In this document: positions 35,360 to 44,290 of the stretch, piece after piece
Position numbering within the stretch: position 1 is the first letter of the stretch
Layout: each line of letters starts with the position of its first letter
Translations under genes and position numbers: made by a program
Assembly: GCF_000148725.1 (NCBI RefSeq)
Contig: NZ_GL476311.1
Location: 441,225 to 505,224 of the forward strand
DNA from: Roseibium sp. TrichSKD4
GTDB lineage: Bacteria; Pseudomonadota; Alphaproteobacteria; Rhizobiales; Stappiaceae
Direction: 5' to 3'
DNA length: 64,000 nucleotides
Notes under the pieces: generated by a model
The model's input: only the letters and a program-made list of their open reading frames with translations
Database searches by the model: none
What the model was told of the DNA's origin: nothing

Positions 35360-36283
35360 ATGGATCGGCTGCCACCGCTTCGCCTTTTGATTATCTTTGA
35401 TGCCGTTCAGCGGCTTGGCTCCATGCAACGGGCTGCGTCCGAACTGAACGTGACCCGGCCTGCGGTTTCTCAGGCCATTCGGGCGCTGGAAGATTATGTC
35501 GGCGTTCAGCTGGTGGATCGGAGTGTCAAACCGGCTGCAGCAACAGAAGCTGGGGAGCGGCTTGCTTTTGCCACCCGGCGCGGGTTGGAACAGATTTCTG
35601 AAGCGATAGATGATATTCGCCAGACAATTGGACTGGCAGAACGGCAGGTGACCGTCTGCTGTACGCTTGGCATGGCTACCTATTGGCTGATGCCGCGTCT
35701 TGCCGGGTTTTATGCCGCTTATCCGGATATCATGGTCAATGTACAGGCGCCGCCCTCTGACCTGCCGGTTATGTCTGCAGGCATTGATGTGGCGCTGCGT
35801 TACAGCGCCAAGCCTTGGAAGGACGGGGCCACGGAACGCCTGTTTTCTGAAAGTGTGTGCCCGGTTGCAAGCCCAAAGGTTATGGCAGACCTTGTCGAGA
35901 CACCGGATCTTTTAAGCCGTGTGACACTCAATCACGTGCGTGTGCCCGAGCGATATGGCTGGGCGGGGTGGCGCGATTACTTGAAGGCGCGTGGGTTGCC
36001 CCGGTCGCAAAGAACAGGGCAGGTGTTTGACAATTACATTCAGGCCGTTCAAGCCACGCTGGATGGCCGAGGTGTGATGCTGGGTTGGCGGTCCATCACA
36101 TCTGCGCTGGTGGATGAGGGTCGGTTGGTGGCCTTGCCGGGCGGGGTTCATGATTTTGGCACCGCATATTGGGCGACTTGTGCACCGGAAAGCGAACATA
36201 AGCCCGCGGCGCAGGCTTTCATGATATGGGTTCAGAACGCTGCCCTTCAGACCCGAGATGCCCCATCCGCCCCGCTGCCGTGA
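35360..36283 (+). CDS. LysR-family transcriptional regulator
   Basis: A 307 aa LTTR. The winged HTH is near 8-65, with recognition helix NVTRPAVSQAIRALEDYVG and the motif QLVDRSVKPAAATEAG, followed by a periplasmic-binding-like effector domain. Layout and length resemble GcvA-type LTTRs. ATG 35360 is preferred over the GTG at 35354. Its divergent position from the dioxygenase/aldolase pair makes it the likely local regulator. Confidence 0.88.
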   Translation: MDRLPPLRLLIIFDAVQRLGSMQRAASELNVTRPAVSQAIRALEDYVGVQLVDRSVKPAAATEAGERLAFATRRGLEQISEAIDDIRQTIGLAERQVTVCCTLGMATYWLMPRLAGFYAAYPDIMVNVQAPPSDLPVMSAGIDVALRYSAKPWKDGATERLFSESVCPVASPKVMADLVETPDLLSRVTLNHVRVPERYGWAGWRDYLKARGLPRSQRTGQVFDNYIQAVQATLDGRGVMLGWRSITSALVDEGRLVALPGGVHDFGTAYWATCAPESEHKPAAQAFMIWVQNAALQTRDAPSAPLP

Positions 36284-36447
36284 TTGAGGGGAATTAATGG
36301 TTCATCAATTGGTCGAAGGATATTGCATACCGTTGTATACTGAATTAGAAGAGCAGCCAGCAAGCTTACGCCCGGCTCGTCTGTGTGTCCTGCGAGCCGT
36401 CGGTTAAGCTCAAAAAAGATCAACATCCAATCGCCGGGATCATCATC

Positions 36448-39240
36448 ATGAGCTTGTATCAAGACTATCTGAAAGAGATCGAAACCCGAAAAACACAAGG
36501 GTTGAGCCCCAAGCCAATTGATGACGGTGCGCTCATCAAGGAGATTGTCGCTCAGATCAAGGATGCGGGCAACGAACACCGCGCAGATTCCCTCAAATAT
36601 TTCATCTACAACACACTGCCGGGCACAACCAGTGCGGCGGGTGAAAAGGCCAAGTTCCTGAAAGAGATCATTCTCGGCCAGTTCGTTGTTGAGGAAATCA
36701 CTCCAGACTTTGCCTTTGAGCTTCTGTCTCACATGAAGGGTGGCCCGTCTGTTGAAGTGCTTTTGGATCTGGCGCTGGGCGATGATGCAGCGATTGCCAA
36801 GCAGGCTGCTGACGTTCTGAAGACGCAGGTTTTCTTGTACGACGCCGACACAGACCGCCTGAAAGAGGCTTTCAAGGCTGGTAATGCGATTGCCAAGGAC
36901 ATTCTGGAAAGCTACGCAAAGGCAGAGTTCTTCACCAAGCTTCCGGATCTGGATGAAGAGATCAAGGTCGTTACCTACATTGCTGCGGAAGGCGATATCT
37001 CCACTGACCTTCTGTCCCCGGGCAATCAGGCGCACTCGCGTGCCGACCGTGAGCTGCACGGCAAGTGCATGATTTCCGAAGCCGCACAAAAGGAAATCGA
37101 AGCGCTGAAGCTTCAGCATCCGGACAAGCGCGTGATGCTGATTGCCGAAAAGGGTACCATGGGCGTTGGTTCGTCCCGCATGTCCGGCGTCAACAACGTG
37201 GCGCTGTGGACCGGCAAACAGGCCAGCCCTTATGTGCCGTTCGTCAACTTTGCGCCAATCGTTGCGGGTACCAACGGCATTTCGCCGATCTTCCTGACTA
37301 CCGTTGGTGTGACCGGCGGGATTGGCCTTGATCTGAAAAACTGGGTCAAGAAACTGGATGAAGACGGCAAGCCGATCCTGAACAATGATGGCAACCCGGT
37401 TCTGGAGCAGAAATACTCCGTGGAAACCGGTACTGTTTTGACCATCAACACCAAGTCTCACAAGCTCTTCAACGATGCCGGTGACGAAGAGCTGGTTGAC
37501 ATTTCGTCTTCCTTCACACCGCAGAAGATGGAGTTCATGAAGGCGGGTAGCTCCTACGCAATTGTTTTCGGCAAGAAGCTGCAGACGCTGGCTGCCGAAA
37601 CGCTTGGTATTGAGGCGCCGCAGGTGTTTGCACCGTCCCGCGAAATCTCCCATGACGGTCAGGGCCTCACCGCTGTTGAAAAGATCTTCAACAAGAACGC
37701 TGTTGGCGTTACTCCGGGCAAGACCCTTCATGCAGGCTCCGACGTGCGCGTTCGCGTCAACATCGTGGGCTCGCAGGACACCACCGGCCTGATGACGTCT
37801 CAGGAGCTGGAAGCGATGGCCGCAACGGTGATTTCACCGCTCGTGGATGGCGCTTACCAGTCCGGCTGTCACACAGCGTCGGTTTGGGATCTGAAGGCAC
37901 AGGCCAACACGCCGCGCCTGATGGCATTCATGCACAAGTTCGGCCTCATCACAGGTCGTGACCCGAAAGATGTCTATCATCCGATGACAGACGTCATTCA
38001 CAAGGTGCTCAATGACATCACCGTAGATGACTGGGATGTCATCATCGGCGGCGACAGCCACACCCGCATGTCCAAGGGCGTTGCCTTTGGTGCTGACTCC
38101 GGCACCGTGGCGCTGGCTCTTGCAACCGGTGAAGTCTCCATGCCGATCCCTGAAAGCGTGAAGGTCACCTTCAAGGGCTCCATGAAGGACCACATGGACT
38201 TCCGTGATGTGGTGCATGCCACACAGGCTCAGATGCTGGCTCAGCATGGCGATAACATTTTCCAGGGCCGCGTGATTGAAGTTCATATTGGTACACTGCT
38301 GGCGGATCAGGCCTTCACCTTCACTGACTGGACGGCAGAGATGAAGGCAAAAGCCTCCATCTGTATCTCCAACGACGAGACATTGATCGGGTCTTTGGAG
38401 CTGGCCAAGCACCGCATCCAGATCATGATCGACAAGGGTATGGATAATGATGCTGGCGTCCTTCAGGGCCTGATCGACAAGGCGAACAAGCGCATTGCCG
38501 AAATCCAGTCTGGTGAAAAACCGGCTCTGACCCCGGACAACAATGCCAAGTACTTTGCCGAAGTTGTTGTTGATCTGGACCAGATCGACGAGCCGATGAT
38601 CGCTGATCCGGACGTCAACAATGCAGACGTTTCCAAGCGCTACACCCACGACACCATCCGTCCTGTCTCTTACTATAATGCGGAGAAGAAGGTGGATCTT
38701 GGCTTTGTGGGCTCCTGCATGGTGCACAAGGGCGATGTGAAGATCGTGGCGCAAATGCTGCGCAACCTTGAAAAGGAAACCGGCAAGGTGGAATTCAAGG
38801 CTCCGCTTGTTGTGGCAGCTCCGACCTACAACATCGTCGATGAGTTGAAGGAAGAGGGCGACTGGGAAATCCTCCAGAAGTACTCCGGCTTTGAGTTTAA
38901 CGACAATGCGCCGAAGACCACAGCTCGCACCGAGTACGAGAATATTCTCTATCTGGAGCGTCCGGGCTGTAACCTTTGCATGGGCAACCAGGAAAAGGCC
39001 GCCAAGGGCGACACGGTTCTGGCAACCTCCACCCGCCTCTTCCAGGGCCGCGTTGTGGCGGATTCTGAAACCAAGAAGGGTGAGTCCCTGCTGGCCTCCA
39101 CGCCGGTCGTGGTTCTCTCTGCCATTCTTGGCCGGACCCCGACACTGGATGAGTACAAGCAGGCGGTTGAAGGCATCAACCTGACCAAGTTTGCCCCGCC
39201 GCTGCAAAAGCCGCTCGACGCAAAGTCCGTCCACTTCTAA
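36448..39240 (+). CDS. acnB: Aconitate hydratase B / 2-methylisocitrate dehydratase
   Basis: A 930 aa B-type aconitase, with an N-terminal HEAT-like domain (about 1-155), a swivel domain (160-380) and the [4Fe-4S] core. GSSRMSGVNNVALW and SPGNQAHSRADRELHGKCM are AcnB swivel motifs; cluster cysteines include those of LERPGCNLCMGNQEKA near 845-860. It is longer than the 865 aa E. coli enzyme, as in many alphaproteobacteria. Codon use is strongly biased, suggesting high expression. AcnB is the main TCA enzyme and also serves the 2-methylcitrate cycle. Confidence 0.94.
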   Translation: MSLYQDYLKEIETRKTQGLSPKPIDDGALIKEIVAQIKDAGNEHRADSLKYFIYNTLPGTTSAAGEKAKFLKEIILGQFVVEEITPDFAFELLSHMKGGPSVEVLLDLALGDDAAIAKQAADVLKTQVFLYDADTDRLKEAFKAGNAIAKDILESYAKAEFFTKLPDLDEEIKVVTYIAAEGDISTDLLSPGNQAHSRADRELHGKCMISEAAQKEIEALKLQHPDKRVMLIAEKGTMGVGSSRMSGVNNVALWTGKQASPYVPFVNFAPIVAGTNGISPIFLTTVGVTGGIGLDLKNWVKKLDEDGKPILNNDGNPVLEQKYSVETGTVLTINTKSHKLFNDAGDEELVDISSSFTPQKMEFMKAGSSYAIVFGKKLQTLAAETLGIEAPQVFAPSREISHDGQGLTAVEKIFNKNAVGVTPGKTLHAGSDVRVRVNIVGSQDTTGLMTSQELEAMAATVISPLVDGAYQSGCHTASVWDLKAQANTPRLMAFMHKFGLITGRDPKDVYHPMTDVIHKVLNDITVDDWDVIIGGDSHTRMSKGVAFGADSGTVALALATGEVSMPIPESVKVTFKGSMKDHMDFRDVVHATQAQMLAQHGDNIFQGRVIEVHIGTLLADQAFTFTDWTAEMKAKASICISNDETLIGSLELAKHRIQIMIDKGMDNDAGVLQGLIDKANKRIAEIQSGEKPALTPDNNAKYFAEVVVDLDQIDEPMIADPDVNNADVSKRYTHDTIRPVSYYNAEKKVDLGFVGSCMVHKGDVKIVAQMLRNLEKETGKVEFKAPLVVAAPTYNIVDELKEEGDWEILQKYSGFEFNDNAPKTTARTEYENILYLERPGCNLCMGNQEKAAKGDTVLATSTRLFQGRVVADSETKKGESLLASTPVVVLSAILGRTPTLDEYKQAVEGINLTKFAPPLQKPLDAKSVHF

Positions 39241-39265
39241 GAGCGGGCAAGGTTCTGAATTCAAA

Positions 39266-39294
39266 GGCCGCTGAGGGTTCTCAGCGGCCTTTTT
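39266..39294 (+). terminator. Terminator of acnB
   Basis: A perfect 10 bp stem, GGCCGCTGAG (39266-39275) with CTCAGCGGCC (39280-39289), a GGTT loop and a run of five T. It begins 26 bp after the acnB stop. Confidence 0.93.
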
Positions 39295-39410
39295 GTTGAG
39301 ATTTTGGATGACAGGTTTCCCGGAAAAATCCAGCGGTTTCGCTAGTGAATTCGCCTGATCGAACGGCGCGTCCCTTCTGTAACTTGATCCAACTCGCGGA
39401 TAAGAAAATA

Positions 39411-39425
39411 TGAGTATTTAGTTCA
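39411..39425 (+). promoter_or_regulatory. IRO box (RirA-type iron site)
   Basis: TGA-N9-TCA (39411-39425), 73 bp upstream of the first siderophore permease ATG. TGA-N9-TCA is the core of the IRO motif bound by RirA in Rhizobiales and Rhodobacterales, which fits iron-repressed uptake. The surrounding bases are AT-rich. Confidence 0.6.
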
Positions 39426-39498
39426 ACAAATATTCAATATATAGGTATTTCAATCATCTGGCAGGTTTTCCTGCCCGCATCTATCCTTATTGGTCCCC

Positions 39499-40536
39499 AT
39501 GTCTATATCCGAATTGCCTGCGCCCATCCGGGTTTCGCGGGAAGGGCAGGTTTTCGCTGTCTTCAGTCTTCTTTTGTGTGTTGGTGCTGCGTTAAGTCTG
39601 GCCTATGGCGGGACAGAGATTTCGCTTGCCAAGCTTTGGTCCGCTGCAACGTGGGAGGGTGGTCGGTTTGAAACCATCGTCCTTTGGAAGTTGCGTATCC
39701 CGCGCACATTTGTGGCTTTGCTAGCAGGCGGTGCCTTGGGCCTTGCAGGCCTCATCATGCAGACCGTCTTGCGCAATCCTCTGGCGTCTCCTGAATTGAC
39801 AGGAGTGACCATGGGCGGCGCGCTGGCCGTGGTCGCCACAATCGTGTTTCTGCCCTGGGTCGGGATCATCTATCACGCGTGGGTGGCGTTGCTCGGCGGC
39901 TTAGTTGCAGGTGGTCTGGTGATATCCATTTCGCTCAACAAACAGGCAGGCAGTCTTGGTCTGATCCTGGCCGGGGTCGCCATTTCATCCCTATGTGCCG
40001 CAGGGATCATGATAATCCTCACGGGCATCGCGCCGGCATCACAGCCAGCCTATCTTTGGTTGATCGGATCGATGGCTGGGCGGGGTGCTTTACACCTGCA
40101 GACGATGTTGCCCTGTATCGTTCTCGGGCTTGCCATAACAGTAATTGCCCACCGGCCGCTTGCATTGCTGAGACTTGGAGATGAGGCTGCGCAAGCAGCG
40201 GGCGTCAACATTCCACTTTGGCGAACGGCTCTGCTCTTTGCAGCGCTCAGTCTCACAGCTGGGGTGGTCGCCGTTGCAGGTCCGGTTGCCTTTGTTGGAT
40301 TGATCGCGCCGCACCTAGCCCGATTTGCCCTGAAATCGCACCAAGGGCTGCTGATTGCTGCGCCATTGCTCGGAAGTGTTTTGATGGTGTTCGCGGACCT
40401 CCTGGCCAAAACCGTCGCAACGCCACGCGAAGTTCCCCTCGGCCTGTTTTTGTCCTTGATCGGTGCCCCGATCCTCATCCACTTGATCCGCTCTTCAAGT
40501 GCCTTCTCGTCTCCAACATCAGGAGCCATAGAATGA
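39499..40536 (+). CDS. Siderophore ABC transporter permease (FecCD family) 1
   Basis: A 345 aa inner-membrane permease of the BtuC/FecCD class with about nine to ten TM helices. LRIPRTFVALLAGGALGLAG near 65-84 and NPLASPELTGVTMGG are the usual entry motifs; GPVAFVGLIAPHLAR near 262-276 is the ATPase-coupling loop. It starts at ATG 39499 downstream of an IRO box. Its stop overlaps the start of the second permease by 4 bases. Confidence 0.9.
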   Translation: MSISELPAPIRVSREGQVFAVFSLLLCVGAALSLAYGGTEISLAKLWSAATWEGGRFETIVLWKLRIPRTFVALLAGGALGLAGLIMQTVLRNPLASPELTGVTMGGALAVVATIVFLPWVGIIYHAWVALLGGLVAGGLVISISLNKQAGSLGLILAGVAISSLCAAGIMIILTGIAPASQPAYLWLIGSMAGRGALHLQTMLPCIVLGLAITVIAHRPLALLRLGDEAAQAAGVNIPLWRTALLFAALSLTAGVVAVAGPVAFVGLIAPHLARFALKSHQGLLIAAPLLGSVLMVFADLLAKTVATPREVPLGLFLSLIGAPILIHLIRSSSAFSSPTSGAIE

Positions 40537-41564
40537 GGCTCATCAACTTGATTGCTGTTCTGGTCGCAGCGCTTCTACTGGTCATTGTGGTTGGTCTTGG
40601 ATGGGGAGCAATATCAATCGACTTTGCAGGGCTGGTGGCTGGTGTCGATAGCCCTGATCAGCACATCTTTTGGAATATCAGGCTGCCACGGGTCGTGCTG
40701 GCGATCATCATCGGTATCCATTTTGCCGCTTCCGGTGCCATTCTTCAGACGGTCACCCGCAATGCTCTCGCAGACCCCGGTATTCTCGGCATTTCCGGCG
40801 GCGAAATCCTGTTCATGACCGCTCTTGTCCTGTTTGATGTGATATTCGTCACATTGCAGATCAGCGACTACCAGCTTCCCCTTGAGTATCTCCCATTCGC
40901 GGCGTTGCTTGGCGGGATTTGCGGTGCGGCACTGGTGTTCCTTTTGTCCTGGAATAACGGGATTTCACCCAAACGCTTCATCCTGATTGGCGTTGCTGTT
41001 GGCAGCATGTGCCAAGCGATTGCCATGGGCTTGGTGTTTGGTTGGGGGCCTACCAAAACTGAACTGCTGTGGATCTGGATTTCCGGCAGTCTCTATGGTG
41101 CCACATGGGACGCAATCGCGTTTTTGTTGCCCTGGACAATCCTAGCCACCCTAGGCTTGGTCTTGTGCTTCCGCAAACTCGCCATGTTGCGACTGGATGA
41201 TGACAGTGGATCTGCGCGCGGTGTTTCCGTTCAGCGCTGGAGACTAGTCTGCTTGCTGATTGCTTGTCTTTACGCCGGGACGGCAGTGGGTGTTGTCGGC
41301 CCAGTCGGTTTCATCGGGCTCGTTGTCCCTCATCTGGCGCGCCGTGTCGTGCGGGATGATCTCCGACTTCAGTTCATTGCTGTGTTCTTTATTGGTGCCA
41401 TCCTGACGGTCGGAGCCGACGTGTTTGGCCGTACCGCCTTTGCGCCAGCTGAAATTCCGGTCGGTGTCCTCACATCGCTCATCGGTGCTCCCTTCCTATT
41501 CTTCCTGCTGTTCCCAGTTCGTCTGTTTTCAATGCCAAAGGTCTTGTCCCATGTCCGACGTTAA
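40533..41564 (+). CDS. Siderophore ABC transporter permease (FecCD family) 2
   Basis: A 343 aa second permease of the pair, with the same fold. RLPRVVLAIIIGIHFAASGA, NALADPGILGISGGE and GPVGFIGLVVPHLARR are the FecCD signatures. ATG 40533 overlaps the preceding stop; longer in-frame readings from 40218 run through the first permease gene. The end overlaps the ATPase gene by 14 bases. Confidence 0.9.
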   Translation: MRLINLIAVLVAALLLVIVVGLGWGAISIDFAGLVAGVDSPDQHIFWNIRLPRVVLAIIIGIHFAASGAILQTVTRNALADPGILGISGGEILFMTALVLFDVIFVTLQISDYQLPLEYLPFAALLGGICGAALVFLLSWNNGISPKRFILIGVAVGSMCQAIAMGLVFGWGPTKTELLWIWISGSLYGATWDAIAFLLPWTILATLGLVLCFRKLAMLRLDDDSGSARGVSVQRWRLVCLLIACLYAGTAVGVVGPVGFIGLVVPHLARRVVRDDLRLQFIAVFFIGAILTVGADVFGRTAFAPAEIPVGVLTSLIGAPFLFFLLFPVRLFSMPKVLSHVRR

Positions 41565-42330
41565 ACTGACCAACTTTTCCATGGGCTATGACCGCCGTCT
41601 CTTGTTTGATGACGTTTGTCTGGATGTACCTGCCGGTCGATTGACTGCGTTGATCGGACCGAATGGCTCTGGCAAAAGCAGTCTACTGCGGGCCATGTGT
41701 GGGCTTCAGGCTGCAAGTTCGGGGTCCGTTCAGCTCAAGGGCAGGGAGGTCAGCACCTATCGTGCATCGGATCTTGCCAAAGTGCGGGCCTTCATGCCGC
41801 AGCACACCATCACACCCGAAGCCATGACGGCGAAACAGCTCGTTGGTTGTGGTCGTTATGCCTATCAGGGCCTTTTTGGCGCCGTGTCCAGAGAGGACAA
41901 AGAGGCAATTGATTGGGCTATGGAAGTCTGCGGCGTTGCCATTTTTAAATCCAAGCAGCTTCAGGACCTATCGGGTGGCGAGCGGCAGCGGGTCTGGCTC
42001 GCAAGTGCGCTTGCTCAAAAGGCCCCGATCCTGATGCTCGACGAGCCGTGCTCCTATCTTGATATCAGCTATCAGATCGACCTGATGGAGTTGTTGAGGG
42101 ACCTCGTTGATTCCGAACAACTGACCGTCATTCTGTCGTCGCATGATCTCAATCACGCGGCCCAGTTTGCAGACAATCTCATTGCGCTGAAATCCGGCCG
42201 CGTCCAATCCACGGGTGACGTAGCTGATGCGCTGACCGGTGATCTGGTTCGAGACCTGTTCAATGTCCGAACAGAGTTTCAGACCAGCGCCGTTTCCGGA
42301 AAATCATTCTGCATGTTCCACGCAGTTTGA
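41551..42330 (+). CDS. Siderophore ABC transporter ATPase (FecE/FepC type)
   Basis: A 259 aa ATPase that powers iron-siderophore import. Walker A GPNGSGKSSLL near 34-44, signature LSGGERQRVWLA near 137-148 and Walker B ILMLDEPCSYLD near 158-169 are intact. The start ATG lies within the end of the second permease gene. Third in the permease-permease-ATPase-binding protein order. Confidence 0.92.
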   Translation: MSDVKLTNFSMGYDRRLLFDDVCLDVPAGRLTALIGPNGSGKSSLLRAMCGLQAASSGSVQLKGREVSTYRASDLAKVRAFMPQHTITPEAMTAKQLVGCGRYAYQGLFGAVSREDKEAIDWAMEVCGVAIFKSKQLQDLSGGERQRVWLASALAQKAPILMLDEPCSYLDISYQIDLMELLRDLVDSEQLTVILSSHDLNHAAQFADNLIALKSGRVQSTGDVADALTGDLVRDLFNVRTEFQTSAVSGKSFCMFHAV

Positions 42331-42390
42331 TCCAATAGCAGACCAGCCGCCGCCATCTGCGTCTTCGACCTAAAATGACAGGTATTTCAA

Positions 42391-43353
42391 ATGATGAAAC
42401 ACGTATTGCCCGTGTTGGGACTATCCGTGCTGCTGACAGCCCCCGTTGCAGTGCAGGCTGAACCTCTTACCATTATGGATGAGAGCGGTGCTGTCGTGAC
42501 CGTGCCGAAACAGGCTGATCGAATTGCAGCCGTTTCTCTGTTCGGCGCTGATCTGGCCGTCGCATTGGACGAGGAAGTGGTTGCGACCACCTACCTCACA
42601 AAAGATACGGTTCCGGCATTTCTTGAGGCTGAGTTGAAAGACGTGCCAAAGCTTGGCAGCCGGTCCGCGGCCAATCTCGAAGTGCTGGCTCAGCAAAAGC
42701 CAGACCTGATCATCGCGCTTCGCCGGTACACAGAAGGGTGGTCTGACGAATTCAACGCAATTGCGCCTTATCTTGCTGTGCACACTGAAAGCTTCAACGA
42801 AAGCTTGTCCGCTGTCGCGCTGGCAAGTTACATGATGGGGCGTCAGGAAGACGGTCTGTCTTTGAACGATCAATTCCTGTACGACATCGACGCGATTGCG
42901 GAAAAAGTTCCTCAGGAAAAAGACAAGAAGACCTTCTTGTTCCTGTGGGGTTCAGGCACATCGCCATGGGCCTATTATGATGACTACGCAACTGTCTCCA
43001 TCATGAACGCCCTTGGTGTTCGTAACCCGCTGGGCAGCAACCCAACCCCGCATGATCGCAACAACTTTGCGTTTGAAATGAATCTCGAAAAAATGATCGA
43101 AATCGATCCTGATTTCATCGTGGTTTATGACCGGGGTCCAGAACAGCCGTTCCTGACCAATCCGATTTGGGAAGAACTCAAAGCCGTCAAGAACAACAAG
43201 GTGTTCTTCGTGAAGGATCACTGGATGGCTTCTCATGGCCCGATCGCGCGTCAGGTGGTGCTGCGCGAAGCGGCTCACATGTTCTATCCTGAGATCTTTG
43301 AAGAAGTGTCCTTCGATGCGGTCAAGGCTCACGTCAAACAGGCGTGGCAGTAA
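42391..43353 (+). CDS. Siderophore ABC transporter periplasmic binding protein
   Basis: A 320 aa type III (FecB/FhuD-fold) binding protein. The signal peptide spans residues 1 to about 24, ending VQAEP. The long backbone helix and the paired domains with KLGSRSAANLEVLAQQKPDLI and EIDPDFIVVYDRG resemble catecholate binding proteins such as YclQ/FatB. It is the last gene of the iron-uptake operon; the ligand is not determined. Confidence 0.88.
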   Translation: MMKHVLPVLGLSVLLTAPVAVQAEPLTIMDESGAVVTVPKQADRIAAVSLFGADLAVALDEEVVATTYLTKDTVPAFLEAELKDVPKLGSRSAANLEVLAQQKPDLIIALRRYTEGWSDEFNAIAPYLAVHTESFNESLSAVALASYMMGRQEDGLSLNDQFLYDIDAIAEKVPQEKDKKTFLFLWGSGTSPWAYYDDYATVSIMNALGVRNPLGSNPTPHDRNNFAFEMNLEKMIEIDPDFIVVYDRGPEQPFLTNPIWEELKAVKNNKVFFVKDHWMASHGPIARQVVLREAAHMFYPEIFEEVSFDAVKAHVKQAWQ

Positions 43354-43363
43354 ACCAAAATGA

Positions 43364-43392
43364 GGTCAGCGCTTGCCAAACAGACGCTGACC
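43364..43392 (+). terminator. Probable terminator of the siderophore operon
   Basis: GGTCAGCG (43364-43371) and CGCTGACC (43385-43392) form an 8 bp stem with a 13-base loop, 11 bp after the binding-protein stop, followed by CTAATTAAGTTTT. The T run is poor, so termination may be weak. Confidence 0.5.
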
Positions 43393-43427
43393 CTAATTAA
43401 GTTTTGCCGAGCTCCGGCGGCCCGGAT

Positions 43428-44048
43428 TTATATGATGGGCAGCATAACGTTTGTTTTGTAGGCGCTGCGTTCAGCGAGCCGTTTCCACCAGGCTTCCAAA
43501 TTGGGAAGGCTTGGGCGCTCAAACTCCATGTTGTGCCAACGATAGGCGGAGCAACCGACAGGAATGTCAGCCATGCTGATGTTGTCGCCCAAGACATAAG
43601 AGCGATCTGTCAGATGGTTCTCCAGCATCTGCCAGAAATTGGCGCATGTCTTGATTGCGGTTTGGATGGCGTCGTGGTCTTGCTCTTCTTTTTGGGTGCG
43701 GACCAATTGCCAGAAAAGCGTTGTCATGGGTGGGTGCAGCTGGGTGAGATACCAGTCCATCCATTGGCTGGTATGACCATGAAGTTTGGCCGTTTCCGGC
43801 TGCCAATTCTGTTTTCCATACTGGTCACAGAGATAACGGACAATGGCATTGGATTCCCACAGTACATAGTCTCCGTCGATCAGGGTCGGGATGCGCCCAT
43901 TCGGGTTTTTGGCCAGATAATCTGCAGTTCCATTGCCACCAAATGCGCCGCCGATATCCTGCCGTTCCACTTGCAGGCCCAGTTCAGCTGCGCACCACAT
44001 GACTTTTTGAACATTGACCGAATTTGGGCGTCCGAGCACCTGAATCAT
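43428..44048 (-). CDS. Glutathione S-transferase
   Basis: A 206 aa GST with an N-terminal thioredoxin-like domain. RPNSVNVQKVMW carries the candidate catalytic Ser/Asn near 9-12, IPTL the cis-Pro near 54, and ESNAIVRYL the gamma-glutamyl-binding Glu-Ser near 66-67. An all-helical C-terminal domain follows. It resembles the theta/beta-like GSTs of alphaproteobacteria. Substrate and role are unknown; it faces the acyl-CoA synthetase gene. Confidence 0.87.
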   Translation of the reverse strand: MIQVLGRPNSVNVQKVMWCAAELGLQVERQDIGGAFGGNGTADYLAKNPNGRIPTLIDGDYVLWESNAIVRYLCDQYGKQNWQPETAKLHGHTSQWMDWYLTQLHPPMTTLFWQLVRTQKEEQDHDAIQTAIKTCANFWQMLENHLTDRSYVLGDNISMADIPVGCSAYRWHNMEFERPSLPNLEAWWKRLAERSAYKTNVMLPII

Positions 44049-44290
44049 TTAAGGATCACTTTTCGCAGAAGAAATGGGGAATGGTGTCGTCCTTATCCCG
44101 GTTGAAGCGACTTTTCAAAGGCCAATTTCTGATTGCGTGATGTGTATGGTCATCGCTGCCCATTCGGGAGAAACAGAAGCGCGGCAGGCTTTCGCTTGGT
44201 GCAAGCGACAATGTCCATTCGTTCTATTGCGCTGCAACAGGGTGGGGGATAGGGTCCGGGTCTTGTTTTTTGTAGAGAGCTGAGTGATTG

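Noticed and set aside
36247-37731. Long open frame (494 codons) antisense to acnB
   Set aside because: It lies opposite highly biased acnB codons, has no start signals or recognisable domains, and ends inside the flanking gap. A codon-bias shadow.
37834-39264. Second long antisense frame (476 codons) across acnB
   Set aside because: Same reasoning; the sense strand is unambiguously AcnB with cluster motifs.
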